From the NCBI GenBank assembly GCA_035934015.1, contig DASYYH010000020.1:124001-188000 (forward strand): a stretch of DNA of 64,000 nt. The letters are read 5' to 3'. The translations under genes were made by a program, and so were the position numbers. Positions within the stretch are counted from its first letter, which is position 1, and each line of letters starts with the position of its first letter. The stretch is from Candidatus Acidiferrales bacterium. GTDB taxonomy: Bacteria > Acidobacteriota > Terriglobia > Acidiferrales > UBA7541. Positions 24,183 through 36,700 of the stretch are shown here, one piece after another. The notes under the pieces are model-generated. The model was not told the origin of the DNA and searched no databases. It saw only the letters and a list, made by a program, of their open reading frames with translations.

Positions 24183-26168
24183 TCACGGCGAATCGCCGCA
24201 GAGTGCCTCAACTTGCTGCTCTAGCGGCGCATCCATTTGTGCGCCCGTGTGGCTGGCTGTGGAGCAGACTTGCATGGCTGTGAGCGTCAGGGCTCCGCGC
24301 AGATCGGCATTATCCAGATTCGCGCCGTGAAGATCCGCGTCGCTGAGAATTGCGCTTTGAAATATGGCTCCGCGCAAACTCGCGCCGCGCAAATCGGCGC
24401 TATCGAGGAATGCTTCGCTGAGCTGCGCACCGTCGAGTTGCGCATTTTCCAATTTCGCGGAGCCAAGGTAGGCGCCCTGCAGGTCTGTTTGATTCATCTC
24501 CGCCGATCGCAGAATTGCGCCGCGCAGGTCGGCTTTCACGATGCTGGCTCGTGCGAGTTGCGCGCCGGTCATCTGCGCGTCGTAAAAATTAGCGACATCC
24601 AGCCTGGCTCCGGCAAGGATGGCATTCTCGAGAGATGCGTACATCAAATCCGCTGCGCGCAAGTCCGCGCGGGAAAGATTCGCAGACGCAAGGCTGCTAT
24701 TCGAAAGATTCGCTCCACGAAAGTCCGCCTCAGCCAGATACGCAGCCTTGAGGTCCGCGCCCTGCATTCGCGACTTGGCGAAAAACGCGCGATAGGCTTG
24801 TGCGTACCGTAGACTCGCATTCTCCAGTCGCGCGCCTTTCACTGCACTCAAATCATCCAGCCCTGTCCATCCCTGCGGCGGCGAGGAAATCTCCGCCTCG
24901 GTCAGGTTGGGAAAGGGATCGTAGCCGATGACCCAAAAAGCATTGGCGGTCCAGCGGCGCACGTCGGAACGTTTGAGCTCCGGCGCGCGGCTGACGTCGT
25001 GCGGTGCGCCGAGAATCGCTCCGACGGAAAGCAAAACGAGCAGGATGCATCCGCTGAGAGCCGTGATCGTAAGCCAATTCGTTCGCCAGGGTCCTGCATG
25101 GCCATTCGCATGCTGTTCGCTCGAGCGCGCGGGACCGAAAATGCTGTTTGTCTTGCCGGGAAGAAAACCGCTCATCGCCGCAGCCGCGAGGATGAAAAAG
25201 ATCTGCAACAGGCTGCCGCGCCAATCCTGCTCCGCCAGGTAACGCGCCCAGACCAATAACAATGTCGCGGGAACCATCCAGTAGGCGATCGCTTTAAAAA
25301 TCAATCGCTGCAGAAAGCGAAACGCAGAGCGCTCTGAATTCGTTTCTGCGAGGCGCACGGGCGCAAGCGCAATCATGGAAAGAGGCACGCACTCAGTCAG
25401 CCGCCGTCCGTCGGGAAACACGGCGGGCAATTCGCCCAGCGCGTCCCATAGCCGTTGCAAATAGAAATGGAAGCAAATGTAAATGCCGGCGAGTAGCATC
25501 GGCGCAATCAGGTAAAACGCAAGCATCGGGATCGCGCCGCCGACAACAGGAACTGGAGCGAACGGAGAGTTTTTCAGCAGTTGCGCGTCTTTTGTTTTCG
25601 CCACGACGATGCAGACGCCCGCGCAGATCGCCGCCATCCCCGCCAGGAGGATCCGTAGCACCTTCGCAACGGCCGTGGTCTCGGCAAGTCCCTCGAACGG
25701 GTAAAGGGATTCGGGCACCGAAGCGCCAAACAGGCTCGCGCCGGCGAGTTGCCGCGCCACAAGCCCCGTTGCTGTCGCCAGATTCGCGCCCAGCAGACTC
25801 GCCCCGCGAAGATTTGTGCTGACCAGGTTCGCCTCGCTCAGGTCCGCCTCAATCAAGCACGCGCCGCGCAGATCCGCAAGGAGCAAGTCTGCGCCTTTCA
25901 AATTTGCGCGCATCAGATTGGCGCCTTGCAGTGGAGCGCCCATCAAATCGGCGCCTTCGAAATTCGCGCCGGTCAGGTCGGCCTTCCTGCCGGATTCCCC
26001 GCGCGACTCTACCCACGCGCGATGTTCCTCGACGATCTCGTCGAGCTCGGGATCGCCAAATTTCCGGCACCAATACGTCAGCGTTGCGTCGCCTTTGGCT
26101 TCCTGCTCGGCAGTCACGGCCTCGTCGCGCTCTTCTGCCCAAGGTCCGAAGTGGAATTTCAGTTTCAT
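24183..26168 (-). CDS. Membrane protein with N- and C-terminal pentapeptide repeats
   Basis: A 661-residue protein with three parts. Residues about 62-160 are pentapeptide repeats (pattern A-[DN]-L-x-x, for example ANLKGADLLLADLRGA). About 170-420 is a membrane region with roughly five hydrophobic segments. About 440-655 is a second, longer pentapeptide array (for example ADLRGASLRGAIFQSA). Pentapeptide arrays fold as quadrilateral beta-helices and can mimic DNA or act as scaffolds. Function unknown. It ends the group left of dnaN and converges with the NHL gene. Confidence 0.85.
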   Translation of the reverse strand: MKLKFHFGPWAEERDEAVTAEQEAKGDATLTYWCRKFGDPELDEIVEEHRAWVESRGESGRKADLTGANFEGADLMGAPLQGANLMRANLKGADLLLADLRGACLIEADLSEANLVSTNLRGASLLGANLATATGLVARQLAGASLFGASVPESLYPFEGLAETTAVAKVLRILLAGMAAICAGVCIVVAKTKDAQLLKNSPFAPVPVVGGAIPMLAFYLIAPMLLAGIYICFHFYLQRLWDALGELPAVFPDGRRLTECVPLSMIALAPVRLAETNSERSAFRFLQRLIFKAIAYWMVPATLLLVWARYLAEQDWRGSLLQIFFILAAAAMSGFLPGKTNSIFGPARSSEQHANGHAGPWRTNWLTITALSGCILLVLLSVGAILGAPHDVSRAPELKRSDVRRWTANAFWVIGYDPFPNLTEAEISSPPQGWTGLDDLSAVKGARLENASLRYAQAYRAFFAKSRMQGADLKAAYLAEADFRGANLSNSSLASANLSRADLRAADLMYASLENAILAGARLDVANFYDAQMTGAQLARASIVKADLRGAILRSAEMNQTDLQGAYLGSAKLENAQLDGAQLSEAFLDSADLRGASLRGAIFQSAILSDADLHGANLDNADLRGALTLTAMQVCSTASHTGAQMDAPLEQQVEALCGDSP

Positions 26169-26473
26169 TCAATTACCGCGTCATGATTCTGCTGTGCCGC
26201 TCAATCCCTGGTCCGTGCTGGAGAAGACCATGTTCGCGAGAACAAATGGGAAAGCGGAGACGGAATCACCCATGCTGCGTCCGAGCCCCATGCCGCAATC
26301 AGAGTAACGGCTTTCGCCGCACAAGTTCGGCCATCATAGGTCGGGTGACGCGAAGAAATCTCCTGTCCTGAGGGTCAGGCACGCAGGCGCTGTTTGTGGC
26401 CGTGAAAAATCAGCGCCTTTCTATTTCTTCGCCTGTTTTGGGGTTGGTTTTTTGAAAGCTTGCTTATGCCACT
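26169..26473. other. Gap downstream of dnaN with one hairpin
   Basis: A 305-bp stretch without a convincing gene. The only structure seen is a 7-bp inverted repeat, GGCGCTG (26386-26392) with CAGCGCC (26411-26417), which could help terminate the dnaN transcript; it lacks a clear T-run on the minus strand. Confidence 0.4.
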
Positions 26474-27586
26474 TCAAATCCGCATGGGCATGACAACGTA
26501 CCGATAGCGGCTGGACTCATCGGCGAGCGGGCGCATCTGACCTGCGGACTGATCATCCTTCAGTTCCACGGAAATCGGTCCATCCGCAGTGGCGGCGAGA
26601 AAATCCAGCAGATATTGCGCGTTGAAGCCTATTGTGATCGGCTCGCCTTTATATTCCTTTTCGATGGCTTCCTTCGCTTCGCCGTATTCCGGGCTTGAAG
26701 CGGAAATCTCAATCGCTTCCTTGGCCAGCATGAATTTCACGGCATGCGACCGCTGGTCGGCGAGCTGTGAGACGCGCCGCAGCGCGTCCTGGAGCTCGTT
26801 GCGCTCCAAAACCACTGTCTTACTGACGTCGCGTGGTAGCACGGCCTCGTAATTCGGAAATGTGCCCGTCAGTTTTCGCGAAGTGAGCAGGCGTCCGCCG
26901 AACTGAAAGAAGAGGTGGCTTTCGTCTTGCGCGAACTCGATTTCGCCGTCGTCGCCCGCCTCACCGCACAGCCGTTGCACCTCGGTCATCGCTTTCTTCG
27001 GAACGAGCACGCGAACCTCACCGGGGAGCCCGCTCAGTTTGTGCGGCATTTCCACCATGGCTAGGCGGTGGCCGTCGGTGGCCACCATGGTGATCGCAGC
27101 TGAATTCAGCACGAGCAGCGCACCGTTCAGCGTGTACCGCGACTCTTCCTGTGAGATGGCGAATATGGTCTTGGAAATAAGGCTTGCAAACAATTTCGAC
27201 GGAATCTTCACCAGGGTCTGCGGGAAGGCGGGCAGCGCCGGAAAATTGTCCTTCGACATTCCGACCAACTTGTAAGTCTTCCGGTCGCAGACGATCTGCA
27301 CCCAGTGGTTGTCGAGTAGCTTGAATTTGATCTCTTCTTCCGGCAACAAGCGCACCAAATCCAATAGTTTCTTGGCGGGGATGGTTCCCGCGCCCTCCTT
27401 TTTGACCTTCGCTTCGCACGATGTGCGGATGCTGAGTTCCAGGTCCGTCGCTGTGATGTACAGGCGGTTGCCCTTCGCTTCGCACAGCAGGTTCGACAGA
27501 ATGGGAATCGTTGTCTTGCGCTCAATCACACCCTGTGTCAGATTGAGCTCTTCCACTAGGTCGAACTTTTTTACGCTAAATTCCAT
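26474..27586 (-). CDS. dnaN: DNA polymerase III sliding clamp (beta subunit)
   Basis: The ring-shaped processivity factor of replication. The 370 residues fit three topologically similar domains. Recognisable blocks are QGVIERKTTIPILSNLL at the N-terminus, DGHRLAMVEM in the middle, and the C-terminal YRYVVMPMRI. A GGGGGAAG ribosome site precedes the ATG. It lies downstream of dnaA on the same strand (275-bp gap), the usual dnaA-dnaN order next to an origin. Confidence 0.96.
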   Translation of the reverse strand: MEFSVKKFDLVEELNLTQGVIERKTTIPILSNLLCEAKGNRLYITATDLELSIRTSCEAKVKKEGAGTIPAKKLLDLVRLLPEEEIKFKLLDNHWVQIVCDRKTYKLVGMSKDNFPALPAFPQTLVKIPSKLFASLISKTIFAISQEESRYTLNGALLVLNSAAITMVATDGHRLAMVEMPHKLSGLPGEVRVLVPKKAMTEVQRLCGEAGDDGEIEFAQDESHLFFQFGGRLLTSRKLTGTFPNYEAVLPRDVSKTVVLERNELQDALRRVSQLADQRSHAVKFMLAKEAIEISASSPEYGEAKEAIEKEYKGEPITIGFNAQYLLDFLAATADGPISVELKDDQSAGQMRPLADESSRYRYVVMPMRI

Positions 27587-27861
27587 CGCGTGCTTCCCCC
27601 ACGGGTCGCTTTTACCGGAGCAGGTACTTTACTTCTTTTCTTCAAATGAATAAATAGAGGAAATACCGTCGTAGCCGCCGCATCTGTGGATTTTTCGGAA
27701 AAATCGCCATCCCTTTACCATTCGCTGCCTTACCGCATTTCTTCGCCTGTGAATCGCCGCGCGCCCCATCGGAAATTCTGCGCTGCTGTTAGTCGGAGAG
27801 AGAAAAATTGCACAGAACTCACAGGCCACAGTGGCCGTGCCTGCGGAAAAGCCACGTATCT

Positions 27862-29169
27862 CTATCCAAATGAATCGAGTAGCCTGTTGATGGTCTTGTT
27901 CAATTCCTTGTCGGTGTGGCGTAAGGTCTCGATCTTGTGAATCGAGTGCAGTACTGTCGTGTGATGTTTCCCGCCGAATTGTCGGCCGATTTCCGGCAGG
28001 GATGCGGACGTGAGCTGCTTCACCATATACATCGCGATTTGTCGCGGGAACGCGATCGCTTTAGAGTTGCTCCGCACCTTTAAATCCTGCCCACGAAGTC
28101 CAAAATGTTCTCCCACGCGGCGCTGTATTTGATCGATCGAAACTTTTTTCTCTGCGGTATCGATGAGATTCTTCAGCACCTGCTGCGCCGTCGAAACGCT
28201 CAGCTCGATCCCCGTCAGCGACGTGTACGCCAGCAACCGAATCAGCGCGCCCTCAAGCTCTCGGATATTCGATTTGATCGATCGCGCGATGAATTCCGCG
28301 ACGTCCTCGGCCAGCTTGACGTGTTCCGTCTCTGCTTTGCGCTGCAGGATGGCAATCTTCGTTTCCAAATCCGGCGGCTGAATGTCGGCGATCAATCCCC
28401 ACTCGAAGCGCGACCGCAGCCGCTCTTCGATCGCGGAAATCTCTTTCGGCGGGCAGTCGGAGGAAATCACAATTTGCTTTTGTTGATCGTAGAGCGCGTT
28501 AAAGGTGTGGAAGAATTCCTCTTGCGTGCGTTCTTTGGCGGCGATGAACTGGATATCGTCCACCAGCAGCACATCCATCGTGCGAAAGCGATCGCGGAAG
28601 CTGCTCATGCGGTCGAAACGAACCGCAGCGATCACTTCATTCGTGAATTTTTCCGCGCTCACGTAGGTCAGCCGCGCCGCTGGATTGCGCCGCTTGATCG
28701 CATGGCCGATGGCTTGCATCAAATGGGTTTTTCCGAGCCCCACTCCGCCGTAAAGAAAAAGTGGGTTATACGACTTCGACGGCTGTTCCGCCACAGCCTG
28801 AGCCGCCGCGTGCGCAAACTGATTGCTGCTGCCCACGACGAAGTTCTCGAATGTGTAGCGTCCATTGAGTTGATGGTTTGCGGAATCGAAATCCAACCGT
28901 GCCTGGGCCGGCGGTGCCACGGCCTCACTCTCCGTTTCGGCGCACACGAAATCCAACTGCGTCTCGCGCATGTTCAGTTCCGCCAGGACCGCCTCGAGCA
29001 AGTCCCCGTAAGTTTGCGTCAGCCGCTTGCGGAAGAGCGCCGTGGGGACTCGAATTGCCAGGCGGCCGTCTTCCGCGGCTTCGAGGCGCGTCGGTCGAAA
29101 CCAGGTCGAAAAACTGTGGGCGTTAACCCGCCGCTCCATGCGTTGAAGAATTTTATCCCAGACGTTCAC
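27862..29169 (-). CDS. dnaA: Chromosomal replication initiator DnaA
   Basis: AAA+ ATPase that binds DnaA boxes and melts the origin. Domain I (1-75) begins VWDKILQRMERRVNAHSFSTW. The AAA+ domain has Walker A GGVGLGKTHL, Walker B LLVDDIQF, and a sensor region near EERLRSRFEWGL. Domain IV carries the DnaA-box-binding signature GKHHTTVLHSIHKIETL. I use the GTG at 29169 (435 aa), which has a GGGG-containing site upstream and matches family starts; an in-frame GTG at 29196 would add nine residues and lies inside an inverted repeat. It runs away from the putative origin on its right. Confidence 0.95.
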   Translation of the reverse strand: MNVWDKILQRMERRVNAHSFSTWFRPTRLEAAEDGRLAIRVPTALFRKRLTQTYGDLLEAVLAELNMRETQLDFVCAETESEAVAPPAQARLDFDSANHQLNGRYTFENFVVGSSNQFAHAAAQAVAEQPSKSYNPLFLYGGVGLGKTHLMQAIGHAIKRRNPAARLTYVSAEKFTNEVIAAVRFDRMSSFRDRFRTMDVLLVDDIQFIAAKERTQEEFFHTFNALYDQQKQIVISSDCPPKEISAIEERLRSRFEWGLIADIQPPDLETKIAILQRKAETEHVKLAEDVAEFIARSIKSNIRELEGALIRLLAYTSLTGIELSVSTAQQVLKNLIDTAEKKVSIDQIQRRVGEHFGLRGQDLKVRSNSKAIAFPRQIAMYMVKQLTSASLPEIGRQFGGKHHTTVLHSIHKIETLRHTDKELNKTINRLLDSFG

Positions 29170-29186
29170 AGCAATATAGACCCCTG

Positions 29187-29210
29187 CAATTTCCACACCA
29201 GTGGAAATTG
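29187..29210. promoter_or_regulatory. Perfect inverted repeat in the dnaA leader
   Basis: CAATTTCCAC (29187-29196) and GTGGAAATTG (29201-29210) form a perfect 10-bp inverted repeat around ACCA. A TGTGGAAAA DnaA-box-like sequence follows directly. It lies about 20 bp upstream of the chosen dnaA start, a position suited to autoregulation or a 5' hairpin. Confidence 0.55.
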
Positions 29211-29440
29211 TGTGGAAAACCCCTTCATCAAAGGGGGAGTGATTAAGCTTCCCTTACGATTCAGTCCCGATTCGGATGCGTGCCCTATACGGTCCAGCCA
29301 CGAAGCCTTGAGGAGTGCAAGTCCATCGCACTGACCACAAGTGCGAGGGCGGATTCTGCCTAAATAAAACGACGGGAGCAAGAGAAAATTGAGCGAACAT
29401 GATCAACATCATTCACAGCTCATCCACAGTTTTTCCACAG
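29187..29440. other. oriC: Putative chromosomal origin (oriC) with DnaA boxes
   Basis: This gene-free interval between dnaA and the kinase gene holds DnaA-box-like 9-mers: TGTGGAAAA (29211-29219), TCATCCACA (29420-29428) and TTTTCCACA (29431-29439), the last two one mismatch from TTATCCACA, plus the related CATTCACA (29410-29417). Three CACAG-ending units recur at 10-11-bp spacing. AT-rich sequence surrounds them (29355-29410 and 29440-29500). The neighbours dnaA, dnaN, gyrB and gyrA support an origin. Exact limits are unknown. Confidence 0.7.
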
Positions 29441-29580
29441 CACAAAAGTACGACGGATTTCTGAACAAAACCCTTGACTTCCGAAATTTCTGCGTTTCGC
29501 CACAAGTTCTCCATGCCCTCTCACATTTTCGTCCGTGCAGAATCGCGTTGGCAGCGTGCGATAGCCATCCTGCTGCTTAC

Positions 29581-32424
29581 TTACTGTGGCGTCGCCCCGG
29601 AGTCACGCAGCAATACAACGTCGGAATCAGTACGGAAGCGGCGAACCCCTAGCATCTCGCCTTTCGGCGACCAATGAAATTCGAAAATTTGCTGCGAGTT
29701 GTAATTTGTTATCTGGCGGCCTTTTGATCCGTCGAGCGGCTGAATCCACACATTATCCACTCCGTTTTCGCGGACAACGTATGCCAACGCCTTACCATCC
29801 GGTGTAAATTGTGGTCCCGGCGGTCCGGCAATGTTCGCGTTGGGCTCCAGAAGGCGAAGTGTGGAGTTCACGCCTGAACCCACGGCGAGGATCGCGATCT
29901 TCTGCTGGCCTTTGCGAGTTACCGGATTCGTTACGGACGCAAGGAACGCTATCAGATGGCCGTCGTTGGACACTGCGGGCGCGCCGCCAGCGTAGATCCC
30001 GTTCGGGACTGCGGCCCCCGGAACCCTCTGCGAAAGGCCGCCTTCTAAAGGCACGCGCATGAGCTCATCAGCGTCAAAGGCTAGGTAATATACCCACTTC
30101 CCGTCCGGAGAGCAGATGGGGGACACATCATTCTTTCCATTCGTTAATTGAATAGCGTTTGAACCCTCCGCGTCCGCGCGCCAGACGTTCCTCGCGTTCG
30201 AGCCTCCGGGGGAAAAACGCGCATAGACGAGGGAGCGTGCATCTGGACAGGCTGAGGGTGAGTCAACTCGTGAGGCAGGATCACTGACGAGCATTCTTCG
30301 CGCGCTGCCGTCTGCACCAATCTTTACAATCTGGCCATTTTCATCGAGCAATAAAGACCCATCCGCTGCCCAATTGAAGCCGTTTATCGGCTGCTCCTGC
30401 GCAAGCGCCTGGCTGGGCGCACTTTCGCGGCTCCCCGAGCCGGGCAGCAGGTCTAACTCTCGCGTAACCTTTCCCTGAACTGTGGCGAGACTCTTGCCAT
30501 CCGCAGAAAGAGTAAGAGTCCGATAAGCATTCGTATCCTGCGTAACTGTCTGGAACTTCCAACCTGCAGCAGAAACGAATCCGATCTGCCCTCGGCCGTT
30601 TTTTGCCGAACGGTAAACCATCAATACGCCGCGACCGTCCGGTAACCACGCCAGTTCTGTCCCTGATTTGTCGCTAAATCGGACCGCCGGACGAGTCTTC
30701 TTTTCCGCCAAATCGAAAAGGTCGATCCCTCCAAGAGCATTGTCAGGCTGAAACAGGTCTTCGGCGATTTCGGTCCCATCCGGTGACCATGCCAAGTACT
30801 GCGACGGATTCTCGCCCGATTCAATCTGGAGGACTGTTTCGTTGCTCCCGTCGATATTCGCCATAAGCAAACGCCATTTTCCCACGTCGGGATCGTTTGC
30901 GCGCACATATGCCATGCGCCTCCCATCCGGTGAAAATGTCACGCCGCTATCGATGTCGCGCACGATCTCCTGCGGCATCCCGCCGAGCACCGGGGCGCGA
31001 TACAGATTGAATTCCGTGCTGACATTTGATTCCGCCTCGCGAAAATAAATGTAATTGCCATCCGGCAAGAATGCGAGCGTCTGGTACGACACAGCCCCGG
31101 GAGCGATGATTTGCGTATTGCTCGAGGTTGGCACATTGCGCAACCACAGGCTTTGCTTCCCGTTGTCGTTTTGCACGTTTAAGATGTACTTGCCATCGGG
31201 CGAGATGGCGGCAAGCAGGGCCCTGCCCGAGTTCGTCGCCTGATTGATACTGAAATTTTGGAACGGCGCCGGGCGCGCACGGTTTAGAAACGCATAGATT
31301 CCATAGCTCGCTCCCACAACCAAAATCAGAACAATCAAGACAATGACGCTCAGACTCAATTTATGCTCGCGCGCCACAGCGCCCACTGCTGAGGATCCTG
31401 ACGTGTGCGTACGCGCCGTTCCACTGGACCCCGCGGCTGCCGGAAGAGATGGGTTGGATGGAACTCCGAAGGCCGCACCTGGCGAAATCGGAGTCGTCAC
31501 CTGCAGCGCCGAATCCGTCGCGGTTTGGACGCGCCGCCCGGAATCCGAGTCGCGTTTCAGCCGCTGCAAATCCGCGCGCAAATCCGCCGCGTGCTGATAG
31601 CGCAGCGCCGCATCCTTCTCGATTGCTTTATTGATGATGCGTTCGAATTCCGCGGGAATCTCCGGATTGAGCCGTACCGGCGCGATCGGCGCGCGATTCA
31701 AGATTCCATCGAAGACCTCCGCGGACGTGCTCCCCGAAAAAGCCTGGCGTCCCGTCGCCATCTCGTAGAGTACGACACCGAATGAGAAAATGTCGGTGCG
31801 CACATCGAGCTCGCGGCCTCGCGCTTGTTCGGGTGACATATACGCCACAGTCCCTAGTGTCATGCCGGGACTCGTCAAGTTCGCATCGTCTTGTGTCCGC
31901 GTCGCTCCCGCTGTCATCGAATTTCCGGGCGTCCGCGCGATGACCTTCGCCAGCCCGAAGTCGAGCATTTTCGCCTGTCCGCGGTCCGTGACGAAGATGT
32001 TCGCCGGCTTGATATCGCGATGGATAATTCCTTCGCCGTGTGCTGCGTCCAGCGCATCCGCTACTTGGATTCCGATCTCGATCAATAGCTCGAGCGGCAG
32101 CGGGCCTGCATCAATTCGGTGCTTTAGCGTCGCACCCTTCAGGAATTCCATGGCGATAAAAGGCTGGCCATCGCATTCATCGATGTCGTAAATCGTGCAG
32201 ATGTTCGGATGATTCAGTGCGGAGGCAGCCTGAGCTTCGCGTTCGAAGCGGTCAAGCGACGTGCGGTCCTTGATCACATCGGCGGGAAGGAACTTCAACG
32301 CCACAAAGCGACGCAGCTTCGTGTCCTCTGCCTTGTAGACCACTCCCATTCCGCCGCCGCCGAGTTTTTCGGAGATGCGGTAGTGCGAAACGGTTCGGCC
32401 AATAAAACCTTGTAAATCCGTCAT
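29581..32424 (-). CDS. Ser/Thr protein kinase with C-terminal PD40/TolB propeller
   Basis: A 947-residue receptor-like kinase. The Hanks-type kinase domain (about 14-285) has a Gly-rich loop (GGGGMG), VALK Lys44, HRDIKPAN with catalytic Asp137, and DFG at 155-157, so it should be active. A Ser/Thr/Pro-rich linker and one membrane helix (about 350-375) follow. The rest is a TolB/WD40-like propeller with repeated blades such as [26 protein letters not shown] and [11 protein letters not shown]. This layout is common in acidobacteria, where the external propeller presumably senses a ligand. It points towards the putative origin. Confidence 0.92.
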   Translation of the reverse strand: MTDLQGFIGRTVSHYRISEKLGGGGMGVVYKAEDTKLRRFVALKFLPADVIKDRTSLDRFEREAQAASALNHPNICTIYDIDECDGQPFIAMEFLKGATLKHRIDAGPLPLELLIEIGIQVADALDAAHGEGIIHRDIKPANIFVTDRGQAKMLDFGLAKVIARTPGNSMTAGATRTQDDANLTSPGMTLGTVAYMSPEQARGRELDVRTDIFSFGVVLYEMATGRQAFSGSTSAEVFDGILNRAPIAPVRLNPEIPAEFERIINKAIEKDAALRYQHAADLRADLQRLKRDSDSGRRVQTATDSALQVTTPISPGAAFGVPSNPSLPAAAGSSGTARTHTSGSSAVGAVAREHKLSLSVIVLIVLILVVGASYGIYAFLNRARPAPFQNFSINQATNSGRALLAAISPDGKYILNVQNDNGKQSLWLRNVPTSSNTQIIAPGAVSYQTLAFLPDGNYIYFREAESNVSTEFNLYRAPVLGGMPQEIVRDIDSGVTFSPDGRRMAYVRANDPDVGKWRLLMANIDGSNETVLQIESGENPSQYLAWSPDGTEIAEDLFQPDNALGGIDLFDLAEKKTRPAVRFSDKSGTELAWLPDGRGVLMVYRSAKNGRGQIGFVSAAGWKFQTVTQDTNAYRTLTLSADGKSLATVQGKVTRELDLLPGSGSRESAPSQALAQEQPINGFNWAADGSLLLDENGQIVKIGADGSARRMLVSDPASRVDSPSACPDARSLVYARFSPGGSNARNVWRADAEGSNAIQLTNGKNDVSPICSPDGKWVYYLAFDADELMRVPLEGGLSQRVPGAAVPNGIYAGGAPAVSNDGHLIAFLASVTNPVTRKGQQKIAILAVGSGVNSTLRLLEPNANIAGPPGPQFTPDGKALAYVVRENGVDNVWIQPLDGSKGRQITNYNSQQIFEFHWSPKGEMLGVRRFRTDSDVVLLRDSGATPQ

Positions 32425-35474
<3,050 letters not shown>

Positions 35475-35529
35475 ATGCGAGGCCCTAACTAAGGGGCGAG
35501 AATGGCTACCTCGTTACCAGCAGACTTGT

Positions 35530-35946
35530 GTTGTCATTCCGAGCGGAGTGACCGGCGCATTTGTTTTTGCCGGTCACGCAGAGAGAAATCTGCAGTTCGC
35601 TTTTAAAGTTTTATGGAGCGCCAGTATTTTGTGTACATCATGTCCAGCCGCTCGCGGAATCTTTACACGGGTGTGACCAACAATCTGTTTCGCCGAACGG
35701 CTGAACACAAACTCGGTTCGATGAGCGGTTTTACGTCGAGATACAAGATCCAGAGGCTCATTTACTTTGAACCTTTCTCTGACATTCGCTCCGCTATCGC
35801 GAGGGAGAAGCAAATCAAATCTTGGAGTCGCGCGAAGAAGATTGTGCTGATTATGCAAATGAATGAGACGTGGAAAGACTTGCCCGAGGCATGGTTTTCG
35901 AAGCGAAGCCGAACTGCAGATTCCTCGCTCCGCTCGGAATGACAAC
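35530..35946. repeat. Inverted REP-like repeats enclosing a GIY-YIG ORF
   Basis: Two matching blocks in inverted orientation. The outer block GTTGTCATTCCGAGCGGAG (35530-35548) is repeated perfectly as its complement at 35928-35946 (19 bp). The inner block AATCTGCAGTTCG (35587-35599) is repeated perfectly as its complement at 35910-35922 (13 bp). The left copy also contains a 9-bp hairpin, GTGACCGGC (35548-35556) with GCCGGTCAC (35569-35577), absent from the right copy. The unit looks like a small mobile or REP-derived element. Confidence 0.7.
35613..35942 (+). CDS. GIY-YIG nuclease family protein
   Basis: A 109-residue single-domain GIY-YIG protein of the UPF0213/COG2827 type. It shows FVYIMSSRSRNLYTGVTNNL, where YIM and YTG occupy the GIY and YIG positions, then a RRTAEHKLGSMSGFTSRY region, the LIYFEPF strand and the IAREKQIKSWSR catalytic-helix segment with the Glu. 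The last 13 or so residues are encoded by the right-hand repeat, so the ORF reads into the element terminus. It lies between gyrB and gyrA. Probably a small element-borne nuclease; its target is unknown. Confidence 0.8.
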   Translation: MERQYFVYIMSSRSRNLYTGVTNNLFRRTAEHKLGSMSGFTSRYKIQRLIYFEPFSDIRSAIAREKQIKSWSRAKKIVLIMQMNETWKDLPEAWFSKRSRTADSSLRSE

Positions 35947-36237
35947 AGGCGGGCTGGGGCGGCGCACAGAAGGGAAACTTGCTTTACCAGTTGAGTTGGC
36001 AAACATTGCCGGGATTGAAAGGCCTGAGCTGCTCGAATTTTCGCGCTGTGGCGACGGACGCGCCGGATAGAGATCGCGGCGTGGCCTTTGAATGCGCGAG
36101 CGAAGCCGAATGTGCGGATTTGCTGAGGAAGCTCGAAGCTCATTTCGCCGCACAGCGGTTTTCAAACAATGCTGCCGCCTTCGAGGCGGTCAAGGCCCAG
36201 GTCTTGGAATTGAGCACAAGGCGAAGCTAAAGGAGTT

Positions 36238-36432
36238 CTAACAGAATGACTGGTCGCTTGCCGAGGCGAATTCGGGGGCTCCCCAGGTCTCGAGGTAGAG
36301 TTCGATGGCTTCGCGGAGATTGGCGCGCGCTGATTCCACGTCTTTGCCCTGTGTCGTTACATCAAGTTCAGGGCAGCGCGCGATGTACCAGTCGTCTTCT
36401 TTCGTAATCAACGCGGAGAAACGATAGTTCAT
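36238..36432 (-). CDS. HicB-like antitoxin-type protein, apparently orphan
   Basis: A 64-residue protein with the HicB fold: FSALITKEDDWYIARCPELD, then TTQGKDVESARANLREAIELYLE. HicB proteins normally neutralise a HicA RNase toxin encoded next to them. No HicA-like ORF is visible on either side, and the usual DNA-binding C-terminal extension of longer HicB forms is absent. It may be a solitary antitoxin-like protein or a relic. It lies just upstream of the gyrA control region, on the opposite strand. Confidence 0.75.
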   Translation of the reverse strand: MNYRFSALITKEDDWYIARCPELDVTTQGKDVESARANLREAIELYLETWGAPEFASASDQSFC

Positions 36433-36580
36433 GAGACGATGCTAGCGGAAGCGGGCGGAGGAAGCAAGTAAGGGGGGCAATTTGAATGTCTGAGCAATCG
36501 TTACAAATGGCATAGGGAGCAAGGGCAAGAGCGCTCACGGTGCCGCGAGCCATTGGCTCGAGTGAGGTCATACAGAAAAG

Positions 36581-36659
36581 TCTAATCGGGACAGAAAATT
36601 ATTAGAAATGGCTGTAAGTTATTGAAAACACTAGGCGGAGTAGCGTTCTAATCGGGACA
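36581..36659 (+). promoter_or_regulatory. Direct repeats upstream of gyrA
   Basis: The 13-mer TCTAATCGGGACA occurs at 36581-36593 and 36647-36659, 66 bp apart, both just upstream of gyrA. Each contains a -10-like TCTAAT, and TTGAAA lies about 19 bp before the second. They may be duplicated promoter or operator elements. The rest of the 268-bp gap shows no gene. Confidence 0.45.
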
Positions 36660-36700
36660 AATTTGCACTCTTCAAAAAGCTGATTTATGGGGAAAACGGA

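Noticed and set aside
27689-27705. GATTTTT-CGG-AAAAATC hairpin between dnaA and dnaN
   Set aside because: The stem is A/T-only apart from its outer pair and lacks a following T-run, so it is too weak to call a terminator.
35851-36165. Minus-strand 104-residue frame over the REP-like repeat
   Set aside because: Its recognisable part is simply the translated repeat; no independent evidence for a gene.
35979-36230. Small plus-strand frame after the GIY-YIG element
   Set aside because: 83 residues, no recognised domain, no clear ribosome site; it may be a relic, but I cannot support it.
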